A DNA stretch of 64,000 bases from Labia minor. Lineage: Eukaryota > Arthropoda > Insecta > Dermaptera > Spongiphoridae. The number at the start of each line of letters is the position of its first letter. Position 1 is the stretch's first letter. The notes beneath the pieces were generated by a model that worked only from the letters and a program-made list of their open reading frames with translations, was not told the DNA's origin and did not search any database. The stretch lies in assembly GCA_963082975.1 (NCBI GenBank), contig OY720345.1:26172611-26236610 (forward strand), given 5' to 3'. Of this stretch, positions 11,701 through 23,600 are shown one piece after another. A program made the translations under genes and the position numbers.

Positions 11701-14449
11701 GGATGACGTCATATAATTTTAAATCAAGAAAAAACTAATAAATATGATTTTTCTCGAGGATAAAACCAATACAAAGTGCATGATTCGTGGTGTTATATAA
11801 AAAAATCTCCTTTGGTGTGAAAATAACCCTTTCCTTCCTATCGTCGATCGCTAATACTACCACTTCCGGTTTCCGGAATTGCACCAAAAGTTGATCAATT
11901 CATCCCACTGATGCATTAAGTAAATATACCAAATTTCATCAAAATCGGTTGAGCCGTTCAGGCTGTACACATCTATACGGACGGACAGACGGACGGACAG
12001 ACGGACGGACAGACATCATGCTAAAAATACTTTTTTCTGTTTAGAAAATGCATGATTCGTGGAGATATGTAAAAATCTCCACATGTGAAATTTGGTGTGA
12101 AAACAATACCTCCCTTACTATCGTCGGTCGGTAAAAATGAGCTGTGGCCAGACACAGAACCGACCGACGATTTGAAATAAATTAATTTCCAAACAACATT
12201 ATATTATTATAATATTATTTATATACTTATATAAAGTATCAAAAAATAGTATTTTAAAAACTTGAATTAAAATGTCTAAATTATATTATCTTGGTTATTA
12301 TTTTTAGTTTAATTACTCAATTATTAATTACTACTATATTTTAATTGAAATTTTTCCGACAATGAATATAAAATTATTACTTTGCAAACTACCACTTCCG
12401 GCTTTCGGATATTCACCAAATGTTGATGAATTCATGCTACTGATGTATTAAGTAAATATATTATTTATTTATTTTATCAAAATCCGTTGAGCCGTTCGAG
12501 CTGTACACGTCTATACGGACACACAATGGACAGACGGGCGGGCGGACAGACGGACAGACATCATGTTAAATATACTTTTTTCTTTTAACAAAATGAATGA
12601 TTGGTGGAAATATGTTAAAATCTCCATTATGTGAAATTTGGTGTGAAAACAATACCTTCCCTTCCCATGGTTGGTCGGTAATATAATTAAACCCATATTT
12701 GCATTTATTATCAAATATTTTCAAATTTTAAATTTAAACTCCGTTCCCTCGACTATAAAAGTTCGGAGTAAAGGAAGGAAGATAAAATTAATAATCTTAG
12801 CTCACTGGAACATAAACGGAAAAACTAGTTAATTGTGAAAAAAAAAGATTGAAAAAAAAATATTTATAATCAATTCACAAATTATAAATTTTTATAATAA
12901 TAATTTACACACTTAATTCATACACTTAGAAAATTGAAATTATTCTATTTCTGTTTCAAGAGAGAAATGGGATCTACTTTGAAGATATATAATAATTATC
13001 CATGTAATCAAAATGATATATTAATTACAAAAATACGAAAATTTGCCTTTCGCTATCATCGATTAAACCGGTTAATTGAGTCTTTAACAGAGATATATGG
13101 ATTAACCATATTCATTTTTATTCTTATGCTATTCCAAATGTTTGTCAACAGTTTATTATATTGGATTAAAAAATTAAACAATATAAATCTAATACAATTA
13201 GGATTCGATTTGCGTTATAGATATTTTGAATTATCGTGTCTAGCAGGGTTATTTTTTTTCTTTAGCCTTATTATTATATCAAATAATTGGACTTTAGAAC
13301 AAGTAAGTATTTAAAAATAATTAACCAATTAATTGAATATATTCATAATTCATTTATATTTTCAGGCTAAATATACTCAAAAATTAATTGAAGAGAAAAT
13401 ACATGACTGTAAGAATCCAAAAATATGCAAAGAGGTAATTCAATTAAACAAAAATTATTAAAAAGAAATGTGAAATATTTTATATTTTTTATGAGTGTAA
13501 TAACAATAATTAGAAAAAATTTAAATTAAAGTCAGATGGTTCCGGGTTCAAGTCCCAGGTATGGGAATTTCCTTATAGCTAGGGCCTTTGGAACGAGATC
13601 CATGCAGCCATCTTGCGGCCACAAAATCAAGAATAAAAGTTGAGAAGATACATTGTACTGATCATACAATACATCTACTACGCTTAAGATAAACAAACCT
13701 TGAACGTAAAAAGGCCTCTTCGGAGTTTTATTTTTCAATTTAGATATATTTGTATAGTTTTGTGTGTAGTGTCCCTTTCTTCTAATGTAAAGTCAAAAGA
13801 TTAGTTAAAAATCATTATATTGTTTGTTAACGTAAGATTTATGTATTAGTGATTGGTTTGTTTATCGAATATATTTCAACTGAATGTAGCAGATATATTG
13901 CAGATTAATTTAGCTTTATTGTAGATGGAAAGGTGCAACACTTGTGTATATAAAATATACACCTATTTATATATCGATGTTGATTTCTTCTTGAATGAAA
14001 TAAAAATCATTAAATTAATAAAATTCTTTGAAAATTCGAATAAAAATTAGTAACATTAGGTGTATAATTAGTTAACAATTCCCACTCTCTATATTATTCA
14101 TACACCTTTAAGAAAGCCTCAAATTTTAAATTTTAGATCATTTTATTTTTATCTGTTTATTATTAATTCCTTGTGATTCAACTTTCAACAAAATATAAAT
14201 AATTAAATAAAAATGAATGTTTTAGCTTGATTATTTTATTGATCAAATATTATATGACAACTTGTCAATTTCATTATATGGGGGAATAAAATTAAATACC
14301 GCTTTCTTATTTAAGGTAAGTTTATTGTTTATTTTTTATTTTATTAATAATAATATATAAATAAGTATTATCATTCAAATGCATCAATTTGTTTCTAGAT
14401 AATTACTACAATAATTACTTATTTAGTAATATTAATGGAAAAAATTTAA
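8794..14449 (+). CDS. Gustatory receptor family protein (Gr-A), 7 exons
   Basis: Predicted 7-transmembrane insect gustatory receptor, 377 aa; ligand unknown. Exons: 8794-8967, 10677-10940, 11048-11191, 12961-13302, 13366-13434, 14226-14315, 14399-14449, all joined in phase 0 at GT/AG sites. The protein starts MSNNLEHILYI. Hydrophobic spans: one in exon 1, two in exon 2, one in exon 3 (LYGIFMIVNTIKYYYMM), two in exon 4 and one in exon 7. Exon 6 carries SISLYGGIKLNTAFLFK and exon 7 TTIITYLVIL, the C-terminal TYhhhh hallmark of the Gr family, but the usual final Q-F is M-E-K-I. Exon sizes equal those of Gr-B at 2.1-24.6 kb except exon 4 (114 versus 111 codons). ATG at 8794 is chosen because Gr-B starts MSNN at the same place. 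Long introns 1, 3 and 5 hold repeats. Confidence 0.86.
9045..9836 (+). mobile_element. R7 MITE-like element, copy a
   Basis: Left end AAGGTAAAACCGAGGGATAT and right end ATATCCCCCGATTTAGCTT are imperfect inverted repeats. A related shorter copy lies at 49,200-49,445, sharing TGTTGATCTTCAA.ATGGC, the AAATCCTCCTTACA block and AGATATAGAAAACACG. It sits in Gr-A intron 1. The 75-codon ORF at 9062 has no homology I recognise and is treated as chance. Confidence 0.6.
9980..10010. repeat. (ATT)n microsatellite
   Basis: Tandem ATT repeat in Gr-A intron 1, just before a moderately GC-rich unclassified segment. Confidence 0.8.
10011..10297. repeat. Unclassified GC-richer segment
   Basis: Contains TATGGACCATCTAGGATCAC, a T-run, then GATCCGGGGTCCTCC and GGTACCACCTAGAGTGG. 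Composition is clearly unlike the surrounding intron, suggesting inserted repeat DNA, perhaps part of a retroelement. No second copy was found in this window and no ORF is convincing. Confidence 0.35.
10337..10605 (+). mobile_element. tRNA-derived SINE
   Basis: The head is tRNA-like: an A-box region GGCCGAGAGGGTAGCG and a B-box GTTCGATTCC separated by about 50 bases, as in Pol III internal promoters. The body contains an inverted pair CAGGAACTGTC / GACAGTTCCTG and a GGAAGGCAACGGGAAACTAC block, followed by CATGATGATGGCC. It ends in an AT-rich tail. It lies in sense orientation in Gr-A intron 1. Confidence 0.7.
11498..12133 (+). mobile_element. R1 element, copy b (in Gr-A intron 3)
   Basis: Near-full-length copy of R1 with the standard ends (GTTGACCTGTGGCCAGG and CGTCGGTCGGTAA). 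It contains the longest GGACAGACGGACGGACAG minisatellite tract of any copy (about 11,978-12,013). Directly abutted by a second, diverged copy. Confidence 0.72.
12139..12681 (+). mobile_element. R1 element, copy c (tandem to copy b)
   Basis: Head-to-tail with copy b after five bases. Start is GCTGTGGCCAGACACAGAAC and end is GTTGGTCGGTAA. It lacks the TGACGTCAT middle portion and is more diverged, so it belongs to a different subfamily shared with the degraded copy at 55,911 (ACAGA, CGACGATTTG variants). Confidence 0.65.
13531..13740 (+). repeat. Retroelement-like fragment with tRNA B-box
   Basis: GC-richer block in Gr-A intron 5 with GGTTCCGGGTTCAAGTCC, a good Pol III B-box, followed by CCCAGGTATGGGAATTTCC. 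No matching A-box is visible upstream. It may be a SINE fragment or a retroelement 3' end. Confidence 0.4.
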
Positions 14450-14461
14450 TTTATAATTAGT

Positions 14462-14467
14462 AATAAA
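14462..14467 (+). terminator. Candidate poly(A) signal of Gr-A
   Basis: AATAAA 13 bases after the Gr-A stop codon. Closely spaced but plausible; chance matches are frequent in this DNA. Confidence 0.35.
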
Positions 14468-14695
14468 TAATATATGTATATATACATATACATATATTTA
14501 ATTAAATATTTAAAGAAAAATTATTAATTCATAAATATTTGGTGATATGTAATTATACATCGTATTATTAATATAATAATTTAGATAATAAACTTTAATT
14601 ATTATTAAGTCTTTTAAGTCAATTATTTTTCAGTGAAACAAAATTGAACTAGAAAGTTCTCATCTCTGAGAGAGTGAAACCAGACATCCTTTTTA

Positions 14696-15533
14696 ACAGG
14701 TGGGCTGGAAAGTTCGTAGGCCAGCATAGAAATTTTTTTTTTTTTTGATATAATTTGTTTTTATTATTCAAAATAGTTCCCTTCGAGGGCGATTATAGTG
14801 GTCATATAATTTTTCGATACATATACAATACATTTTATAATCTGATTTGTCTTTAGCCTTAAAATAGGATTGCAGTCCACTTGGCTGATTGTCGCCATGT
14901 TTCATCCATAATCACATATCGACGCAAAAATTTGGATTTATTACGTTTGAACAGCTCCAAACACTCCTTAGAATCATCTATTCGTTGTTGTTTTTGGTCG
15001 ATTGTCAGCTCGTGCGGCACCCACTTTGAACACAACTATCTCATATCCATATATTCATGCACGATATGACCAACACGTTCCTTTGATATCTTTAGGTTCT
15101 CAGCTTTCTCACTCAACTTCACTTTACGATTATCAAAAATTATTTAGTGGACTTTTTTGATGTTTTCGTCCGTAACAGCCTCTTTGGGGCGTCCACTGCG
15201 TGCATCGTCCTCGGGGCTCATTTCGCCTCGTTTAAACTTAGCAAACCACTTCTCTACGGTTGATTTTGCTGGTGCAGAGTCCGAATAATGTTTATCAAGC
15301 AAAGCCTTTGTTTCAACAGTATTTTTTTTGGCCAAAAAGCAATGCTTTATCAACATTTTTTCAAATTAATAAAAGTTCTTTCACAAAAAATTCTATAACT
15401 CCGATACTAATTATGCAACAGCTGTCAAATTTATACACGCGTCTTTTGAAGGTTAGGGCTAACTAAAAAAATATGGATTTGATACTAATGCCGCCATGAA
15501 TGTGTCAGCCTACGAACTTTTCAGCCCACCTGT
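14696..15533 (-). mobile_element. Deleted mariner transposon
   Basis: Complete ends: inverted repeats ACAGGTGGGCTG(G/A)AAAGTTC flanked by TA on both sides (14,694-14,695 and 15,534-15,535), as expected for mariner. Minus-strand transposase remains: N-terminal HTH with KKNTVETKALLDKHYSD and STVEKWFAKFKRGE, then AENLKISKERVGHIVHEYM, WVPHELTIDQK, FLRRYVIMDETW, then a jump to DYKMYCICIEKLYDHYNR. The DDE core between these is deleted and a stop lies before CSKWVPHELT. The element is 838 bp against about 1.3 kb for an intact mariner, so it is non-autonomous. Confidence 0.85.
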
Positions 15534-15535
15534 TA

Positions 15536-16712
15536 AATTTACTCCAATCCTATTTCTTTGTTCAATTTTCAAGTATCCAAAGGGTTTTCCTATAAATAAA
15601 TTCCTTAGCCCATATCTGATAAAAATTAATTAATTTGAATATGTTTACATTATTAATAATTTTGTATAAAATTTACATACATTTTTATATGAGAAACAAC
15701 ATTTTAAAGGATAAATAGATTAGAGTCCACTTTACTATAATTATGCCATTGGTGACCTCATTCTGAATGATTTTGTCATATTTGTACCATTCGGTCGTTT
15801 GTTGATTACATACATTATAAGAGATTTATGTTTATTTTTTTAATTTTCTCTCTCTATATTTAGTTTTATATATTTAGGTTTCAAGGTACTCAAATATAAT
15901 CTAACGACTTTGATTAAATTCGTTCCATCAAATGAGTTTATCTTTAATATCAGATTGATTTTCTTACTTTGAAATACTCAAAATAGGTTTTTAGGTACAT
16001 TTAATATTTTATAATTTACATTCTCAAATTGTAAATAATAATGAAATTATGATAATTAGCATCAAAAAAATAATTTTAAAAAATGTATAAAAATAAGGTG
16101 GTTAATGAAAATTGATGCTGAAGGGCGATGCTATCACCATATTTTTCGTTGTATTATTCAGAATAAAAATAAAAAAAATATTATAGATGAAATGCCTGAA
16201 ATGACTTTTGTTGAGTCTCCTAATCTTAGAGACCGCTAATTGAGAACTGAATCTACATAAAATATAAACTTGATAAAAAAACACCCAACCTGGCGACCTT
16301 GGTGATCAAAGATAGAATCATCTATGAACACCAAGATAATCAAGCGGGCTCCATGATTTTATAATAGATTGGATGTGGACGAGGAGGAAATTTTACACTG
16401 CAAACGAAGACAGAAAGAAAATAGACAGTTTGCCAAAGATAGTAGCAATCTAGCATTCTAGCAATTCCCAAACAAAGAATTAATATAATATCTATTTTGT
16501 TATTTTATATTCTAATATTTAAAAATCATTTCAATTAAATAATTTATTCTAAAAGTTCTCAACTTAATTCATTTAATAAAATATTTAGATCATATTTAAC
16601 TTAAATTATTTTTTATTTATTTTTTCTATATTTGAATATTTCTTCTTTGCTATTTAAAAGTGAAGGGTATAAATTTTATTTTATATGCTTTTATTTTTAA
16701 TCAAATTAAATA
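15536..16712. other. Intergenic DNA between Gr-A and Gr-B
   Basis: AT-rich, no supported gene. A moderately GC-richer stretch at about 16,280-16,440 has no convincing frame. Nothing else recognised. Confidence 0.4.
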
Positions 16713-17334
16713 AGTTGACCTGTGGCCAGTTCAGAACCGACCGACCGACGGTTTGAAGTAAAATAATTTCCAGCTACAGAAACAATTTCAAATGATTTTA
16801 ATATATCTATTAATGTAATAAAAAATAGATATGGATATAACATAAATATTTTTAATTTTATTTTATTTATAATATATATGTAAGACCAGGCCGTGACGTC
16901 ATGAATGGCTGGATGACGTCATATAATTTTAAATTAAGAAAAACCTATAAAGATGATTTTTCTCGAGGATAAAACCAATACAAAGTGAATGATTCGTGAT
17001 GATATGTAAAAAATCTCCTCGTGAGAAATTTGGTGTGAAAATAACCCTTTCCTTCCTATCGTCGATCGCTAATACTACCACTTCCGGTTTCCGGATTTGC
17101 ACCAAAAGTTGATCAATTCATCCCACTGATGCATTAAGTAAATATACCAAATTTCATAAAAATCCGTTGAGCCGTTCAGGCTGTACACATCTATACGGAC
17201 GGACGGACGGACAGACATCATGCTAAAAATACTTTTTTCTGTTAAGAAAATGCATGATTCGTGGAGATATGTAAAAATCTCCACATGTGAAATTTGGTGT
17301 GAAAACAATACCTCCCTTACTATCGTCGGTCGGT
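16713..17334 (+). mobile_element. R1 element, copy d
   Basis: Near-complete copy between Gr-A and Gr-B with standard ends and internal order. The start has an extra CCGA unit (ACCGACCGACCGACGG). The minus-strand 77-codon ORF here is a shadow of the repeat. Confidence 0.7.
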
Positions 17335-17846
17335 AAAAATTATCATGTTAGAGAAGAGAAGGATGTGGAAGGATGATTAATTTTTCGTGCACTTTCGGCA
17401 TGAGTCGGAAAAATTCGTTCCATATAAATGTTTATTTTTTATCTCTTTCCCACCTATACTAAGCAAATCTTTTTAAATCATTTCAAGTGATTTTAAGAAT
17501 TGCGGGTGCCTTCGGTCGAGAATATTTAGAACCGAACCGAACCGCAAACAATGATATCTAGATTTGAAAGTGCATGGGTAATTTGAATGCTACCGCGGAG
17601 GGAGAATTTTTTCTGTGATTTTGATATTTGAATTCTCCACCCTTTTATTAAACAAACAAATATTAATTTTAAAAATAATAATAATTTATAATAAAATTAT
17701 TTAAAACTTTATCAATATTAAATAAAATATTTAGAAAATTTTAAATAAATAAATATATTACAAAGTTTATTGTAGTTTTTTTTTTTTTTTTGTAATATAA
17801 TATTGATAAAAAATAATATTAAATCCTATATAAATTTAAAAAAATC

Positions 17847-18411
17847 GGGAGTGTCCTCCCCTAGACTTTCCCGCATATAAATAGGTAATTAGGTTATTAT
17901 TATTATGTTTTAACAACAATAAAAATAAACAAACTAATTAATTTAAATTATAAAGTAAAATGGTTTAACACTATTATATATATTTATAATCTACACCTAA
18001 CGCTACTTGTATAGGTAAAATGTCACTTCCGGTAGTCAGATCATGATGAAATTTGGTATCTGAATTATTTTCATATTTTTAAATCTATATACAAAATATG
18101 AAGCAAATATCTCGAAGCAAACTGGTACTTTACTTGAGAGGTAAACGCAACCAGTGTAGGTAAAGTACCACTTCCGGTTAACCGATTTTGACGAAATTTT
18201 GATAGAAATCTACAAACTGTGAATAATATCGGTGTACCAAATTTCGAAATCCTAGCTTGATTAGTTTTTGAGTAAATTTGCTCACAGACATTACATACAT
18301 ACATACATACACACACACAGACATAATTCGAAAAATTGTATTTTCCGACTCAGGGAGGTCTAAAACGTCGAAGTCGAAATTTTTGACGATTCATGAAGTA
18401 TGCGGGAAAGT
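17847..18411 (+). mobile_element. R4 element, copy a
   Basis: Left end GGGAGTGTCCTCCCCTAGAC followed by TTTCCCGCATA; right end TATGCGGGAAAGTA, so CTTTCCCGCATA is inverted at the ends. Internal: two related AGTACCACTTCCGGTTA blocks, a short CATA microsatellite and GTCGAAATTTTTGACGATT. No transposase. The 81-codon minus ORF is a product of the repeat. Confidence 0.68.
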
Positions 18412-18575
18412 ACAAAATGAGTTTGTTTACAATTTAATATAAATATTCAAACAAATATAAATTAAATCGATAATTGTAAAGATGAATTAGTGACTATAAA
18501 ATGAGTTGATGATATTGAATTTCTATTTTTTTATACACATATTTTATAGAAATATTTACTTCTTGACGTATTTTT

Positions 18576-18722
18576 CAGTGATGTATTGGTAAAATAAGAA
18601 GTAATGGAACACATATAGTGGGAGCAAACAAAAGTCCTATTTTCAGCAAACATATAAGTTTTTATTTTTTCTTATTCTTACTATACAAAATATTAACGAA
18701 CACAAAAAAAGAAATTCTAAAA
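18576..18722 (-). mobile_element. hAT-like MITE M1 fragment, inverted
   Basis: Starts CAGTGATGTATTGGTAAAAT and continues through CATATAAGTTTTTATTTTTT and AATATTAACGAACACAAA, matching M1 (3306, 44,035) in reverse. It stops before the CAGTGGTGTATT end, so it is truncated. Confidence 0.6.
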
Positions 18723-19036
18723 TAAAAACGAATTGATAAATTAATATATATTTTCTTTTAAATTAGTGTAATATATTTTATAGAAATAATTCATATAGAA
18801 TTTTTAAAATTGGCCCGAAGAAATTAAATTATGTCCCAAAATTTATACTGTTAATTATTTGTGAATTTGACTATATATAAGCTAATATATCTAATATATC
18901 AATTCTGTTTTTATATAAGTATAATCTATTTTTTTGATATCAGTTTATAAATGTCATTTCTTTTGAAAAGTTTTATGATTACTTTGAAGTGATATACCAA
19001 TATTTTTTTAAATCATCGATTTTTCTTTTGAAAAGC

Positions 19037-19317
19037 AGGGCCGGCGGAAAAAATATAAATATAAATTTTGAGAGCATTATACACGATTTTTCTAGTATGA
19101 AAGCTAGAAAAGTAAATATTATATTAATATGTTTACGAGTGCATACAAATATGTGTAAAAAAATTTACTCTGTCTATTAATTAATATTGATTAAATAACT
19201 TAATAATTTATTTATGTATATTAATTTATAAAAACAACTATTTGATTGACTTATAATAAAAAGGGCGGCAAACTGGAGATCGCCCCGGGCGGCAAAAGTT
19301 CTAGGTACGCCACTGGG
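19037..19317 (-). mobile_element. hAT-like MITE M2 fragment
   Basis: Right side GATCGCCCCGGGCGGCAAAA followed by GTTCTAGGTACGCCACTG is the reverse complement of the left end of the complete M2 element at 59,946. Homology runs leftward through GAGTGCATACAAATATGTGT to about 19,060. The left end begins CAGGGCCGGCGG; no matching target duplication found. Confidence 0.65.
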
Positions 19318-19599
19318 TAAGATCATAGATTACAAATAATAATTGAAAATAATGTATTAAAAAGTATATTATGCATTAATTTAATATTCAAAATTATAAT
19401 ATTATAGAAACTTATAAAATAATTTTGATAATATTTTAAAAATTTGAATTATCATATTGTGCTAGACAATGAGGAATATAATTTTTTTTTGAGGAGGAGG
19501 GACAAGAATTAATATTAAAATTCAGATTTCTTTTTGTATTTGTGAGATTTCTCTTTATCCAACCTATTTTAATATTGAAATTATTCTATCTATATCTAT

Positions 19600-19800
19600 T
19601 TTTGTGGCTCTAAAAGAACTTTATTCTTGACCACAGCAAGCACATTACTACAAGTGTCCCTATCCTGATCCACAACCATCCAACACCTACCCTCTCCCAT
19701 CTCTCTCACATCCCTTCCTACCCAACGCGTCCTTTGTCTTCCAATCGGACGTTTCCCACTCGGTCTCCCCACCAATATATTTTTTGCCAACATACACTTA
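19600..19800 (-). pseudogene. LINE reverse-transcriptase C-terminal fragment
   Basis: Minus-strand peptide with GRPSGKRPIGRQRTRWVGRD, the motif at the end of many insect LINE-encoded endonuclease/reverse transcriptases. It ends within 65 codons and has no catalytic part. Related 3' fragments occur at 47,205 and 62,735. Confidence 0.6.
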
Positions 19801-19815
19801 ACAAAAGAAATAAGC

Positions 19816-20263
19816 GGGAGTGTCCTCCCCTAGACTTTCCCGCATATAAATAGGTATAAAGAGTTGTGAATGAATATTTAGAATGTGTAAACTTGGTACC
19901 TAAAAATATCCATAGGTGAAATTTGATGTGAAAACAATACCTCCCTTACTATCGTCGGTCGGTAAAAAAGAAACGCTACTTGTATAGGTAAAATGTCACT
20001 TCCGGTAGTCAGATCATGATGAAATTTGGTATCTCAATTTTTTTCATATTTTTAAATCTATATACAAAATATGAAGCAAATATCTCGAAGCAAACTGGTA
20101 CTTTACTTGAAAGGTAAACGCAACCAGTGTAGGTAAAGTACCACTTCCGGTTAACCGATTTTGACGAAATTTTGATAGAAATCTACAAACTGTGAATAAT
20201 ATCGGTGTACCAAATTTCGAAGTCCTAGCTTGATTAGTTTTTGAGTAAATTTGCTTACAGACA

Positions 20264-20294
<31 letters not shown>

Positions 20295-20445
20295 CATACA
20301 TACATACATACACACACACAGACATAATTCGAAAAATGGTATTTTCCGACTCAGGGAGGTCTAAAACGTCAAGATCTATCGAAATCTCGAAGTCGAAATT
20401 TTTGACGATTCCAATACTTCCCTTATACGAAGTATGCGGGAAAGT
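19816..20445 (+). mobile_element. R4 element, copy b, with nested R1 fragment
   Basis: Same ends as R4 copy a. After the first ~40 bases an R1 3'-end fragment (about 19,890-19,964, ending CGTCGGTCGGTAA) is inserted, and then the R4 body resumes. The right part is fuller than copy a (CAATACTTCCCTTATACGAA). Contains a (CATA)n tract at about 20,266-20,312. Confidence 0.65.
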
Positions 20446-20627
20446 AAAAAAATGAAGTCAGATATCTCACAATCCATTTTCTTTCAGTCACAATTCCAAT
20501 AAATTAAATTTTAATTAACAAATTAAAGAATTCAATTATTTTAATAGCAATTACTTCTTAATGATTTCTTTAATAATCAATAAAAGTAAAAATTTTAAAA
20601 GTTAAGATCCTTTTATTAGGTAGTAAA

Positions 20628-23600
20628 ATGTCGAACAATATTGAACAAATACTTTATATTATAACTTTATATAGAAAAGTTATAGGATTGAACATATTAA
20701 AACAAAATAAATATGGAAATTATCAGATTGTTTATAGCAGGATGATATATAGTATTATACTATTTTCTACAACGGTATCTCTGTTTTTGTATTGGAGTAA
20801 GGTAATGTTGATTTTTCAAATATTGTTTTAATATATTGTAAAAATAAATAGTAATAGATATTTCAAAATTATGTGTCTTAACGATTAAAATATATACTTA
20901 ATTTGAAAAGTCAAAGGACATAAATTTAGAATAGGGAAAGTATAATAAATAAAAATAAATAATATATCGATATTTTATGGCAATAAATGACCAACTATTA
21001 AACTGTTAATAGGATTTTATTATTTTTTCAGAATATGATTGTTAAAATGCGATGGTCCATTCTAAGTATTGGAAATCTTGGAAATGTTTTTTTATGGATA
21101 ATAACAATTATTTCTATATATATATATTCACTAATTTATTCAAAAAAATATATTGAAATATATAAAAAATTAATACAAAATGAAGTGGTTATTTTTTTTA
21201 GTAATAAATATAAAAATTATTTAATTATACAAGAAATTATACACCATGTTTTAACCATTTTAATTCTAATTTCCGTGAAAATTCCAGAGCAAAGGGTAAA
21301 TTATATCATGACTTTATTTATATTATTAATTAGTTTCAAATAATTTTCAAAATATTTTCTATATATAAATAAATTGTGATATTATTACACTATTCACAAA
21401 TAAAAATTTTTTATGAATACTCTTAAATAATTTTATTTTAATTGCTTATTTTAATTTTACCAATAATATAGGTTAAATAAACAATATAAAATATATTTTA
21501 AAATTGTTCAAAAGTTAAGAAAAATATGGCTTTAAATGGCTAGAATATTTGGAAATTTTATTTTAAAACTAAAAAAAAAACAAATTGTTTTTAGTGTATT
21601 CTTATTTCTAATCTCTATTGTTTCTACTTGTTGTGTGGTACAATAAAATATTATTGTAACATTGTTTATTTAATTGGACGAATATTTTATGAATTAAATT
21701 TAAAATTAGAAGAAATTAATTATTCCTCAAATCAAAAGGTACATTATTATTATAATTATTAGTTTTATACATTATGGTAAAATAAGTATGACATAATTAG
21801 AAATGTATAGTCGGAATTATTGAAATATCTCGTATCAAAGGATGTTTGTTACTATCTCGCCAGAGTATTGCGATCACGAAAATTTTCGATGTTGAGATTT
21901 TGATGTTTTTATACGTTTTGAAGGTTGCTGAATCATTTTCACTAAGGTTGAGAAAAATGTCTGTGTGTGTATGTGTATATGTAGACAAGATTACGCAAAA
22001 ACAGTTTGAGCTAGAATTATGAAAATTCGTAGTTTTCTATCAACTTTTGAGAAATGTAGCTCAACTGGAAGAGGGTCATTACCTACAACGTTTTGATTTT
22101 TTTTCCTCTAAACTGACCGTAAAAATAAAGATATATGTTTGATAATTTTCCACATGATTAAAAATTGTATAAAACTGCTATATATAGATTTTCAGCTTGA
22201 TTGGATCGCTGAAAGTACCAGAATTAATTTTTTAACACTGCAAATCTCACGCGCCAACAGATGACGTGGTGCCATCAACAAAGAGTCAAACATGCGCTGG
22301 TTTAATAAATATTATTTATTAATTTTAATTTATAATTTATAATTAATTAAATTTAATTTAAATATAATATATCATGTTATTTAATCCAATTCAAATTGCG
22401 AGATAGTCGAGTGGAGGCACTCCAGCTAATTTTTATCAAAGTGTCAAATTATGTATAAGTTAATGGCACCAATAGATGACATTTTAAGCGCTCTTGTCGC
22501 TATTTTCTTTTATAAAACCGAAACTATACGTCTCACAAAAAAAATCTTTTGGTTATTATAAAGCTTATCTTACCTTTTATCACCAGGATAAATATTTTAA
22601 ACTTTTATATGAGTTTAATAGGAAATATAATTTTTTTTCAAAGTAATCAAATGGCACCTATAGATGACACCAAAAATTTTGGTGGAACCTAATGATGACA
22701 ATTATGGAACCCAAAGATGACATCTACTTTTTTCACTTCGCTTGCTCTCTTTATCTTCAACTTATTTATTTACAAAGTAAAACATCTTTCCAACACTTTG
22801 TTGCTGCTTTAACTTTAGTTATAATAAAAAAATCAGGTTTCATATAATGATACATTAGATATATTTATTGTGATTGATTTTATTTTTAGCTGATTATTAT
22901 AATAAAATAAAAAATTGATTTTAAACAAATCTTTTTTTAATTATGCATTTTTAATTATACATTGAGAACAGAGTAATTTAAAAAAAATTTCAAAAATATA
23001 GTGTATGAAGTTCTGGAACAGAAAAAAATTTTCTGACAATGAGAAACACAGCGTCACCTTTAGGTTCCTATATCAATTCAGACATGCATCTTGGTGGAAT
23101 TATATAAAATTATCTCCTCTTTACAGCTATTAATATAATAGACAATTTTTTTAAAAACCTACTTATAGCTGACATTGCTGTCATCTATAGGAAAAACAAT
23201 TTTTAGGGGCACCTATAGATAACATCGTTGATAAAAAAGATACTTTTAAAAATTAGGTGTTTAAATTGAAATGATTTATATCTATATTAAGTCTATTTTA
23301 TAATGTAGTTGTTAAATTCTTGATAAATATGAATATAAAAATATAAAATACTAATTAAGAACATTACTTCCCTTAAGGTTATCTTTAAGATTTGTTGAAA
23401 AAATCAATTGTTGACGATTCGGTCTGCTTTTCAAGTTAAAAGAAAAAAAATAGGGCGACTTATTGTATTGTTGTAGGATATCTCAGGTGGTGGAAAAGCA
23501 TAACTATCATTTAAAAAAAAAAATTTCCGCGTATGTTTTAAAATTTGCTTATTTTTTTAGTTTAAATTCAAAAGTGTCATCTATAGGTGCCATGTCATCT

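Noticed and set aside
18071..18316. Minus-strand ORF with homologue at 20,044-20,325 suggesting a conserved small protein
   Set aside because: Both are the same frame through two R4 repeat copies, and one begins in the CATA microsatellite; no independent coding evidence.
20266..20312. CRISPR-like or regulatory tandem array
   Set aside because: Simple CATA microsatellite inside an R4 element; no spacers.
21541..21738. Degenerate region suggesting Gr-B is a pseudogene lacking exon 3
   Set aside because: On re-reading from the AG at 21,594 a clean 48-codon exon is found that aligns without gaps to Gr-A exon 3.
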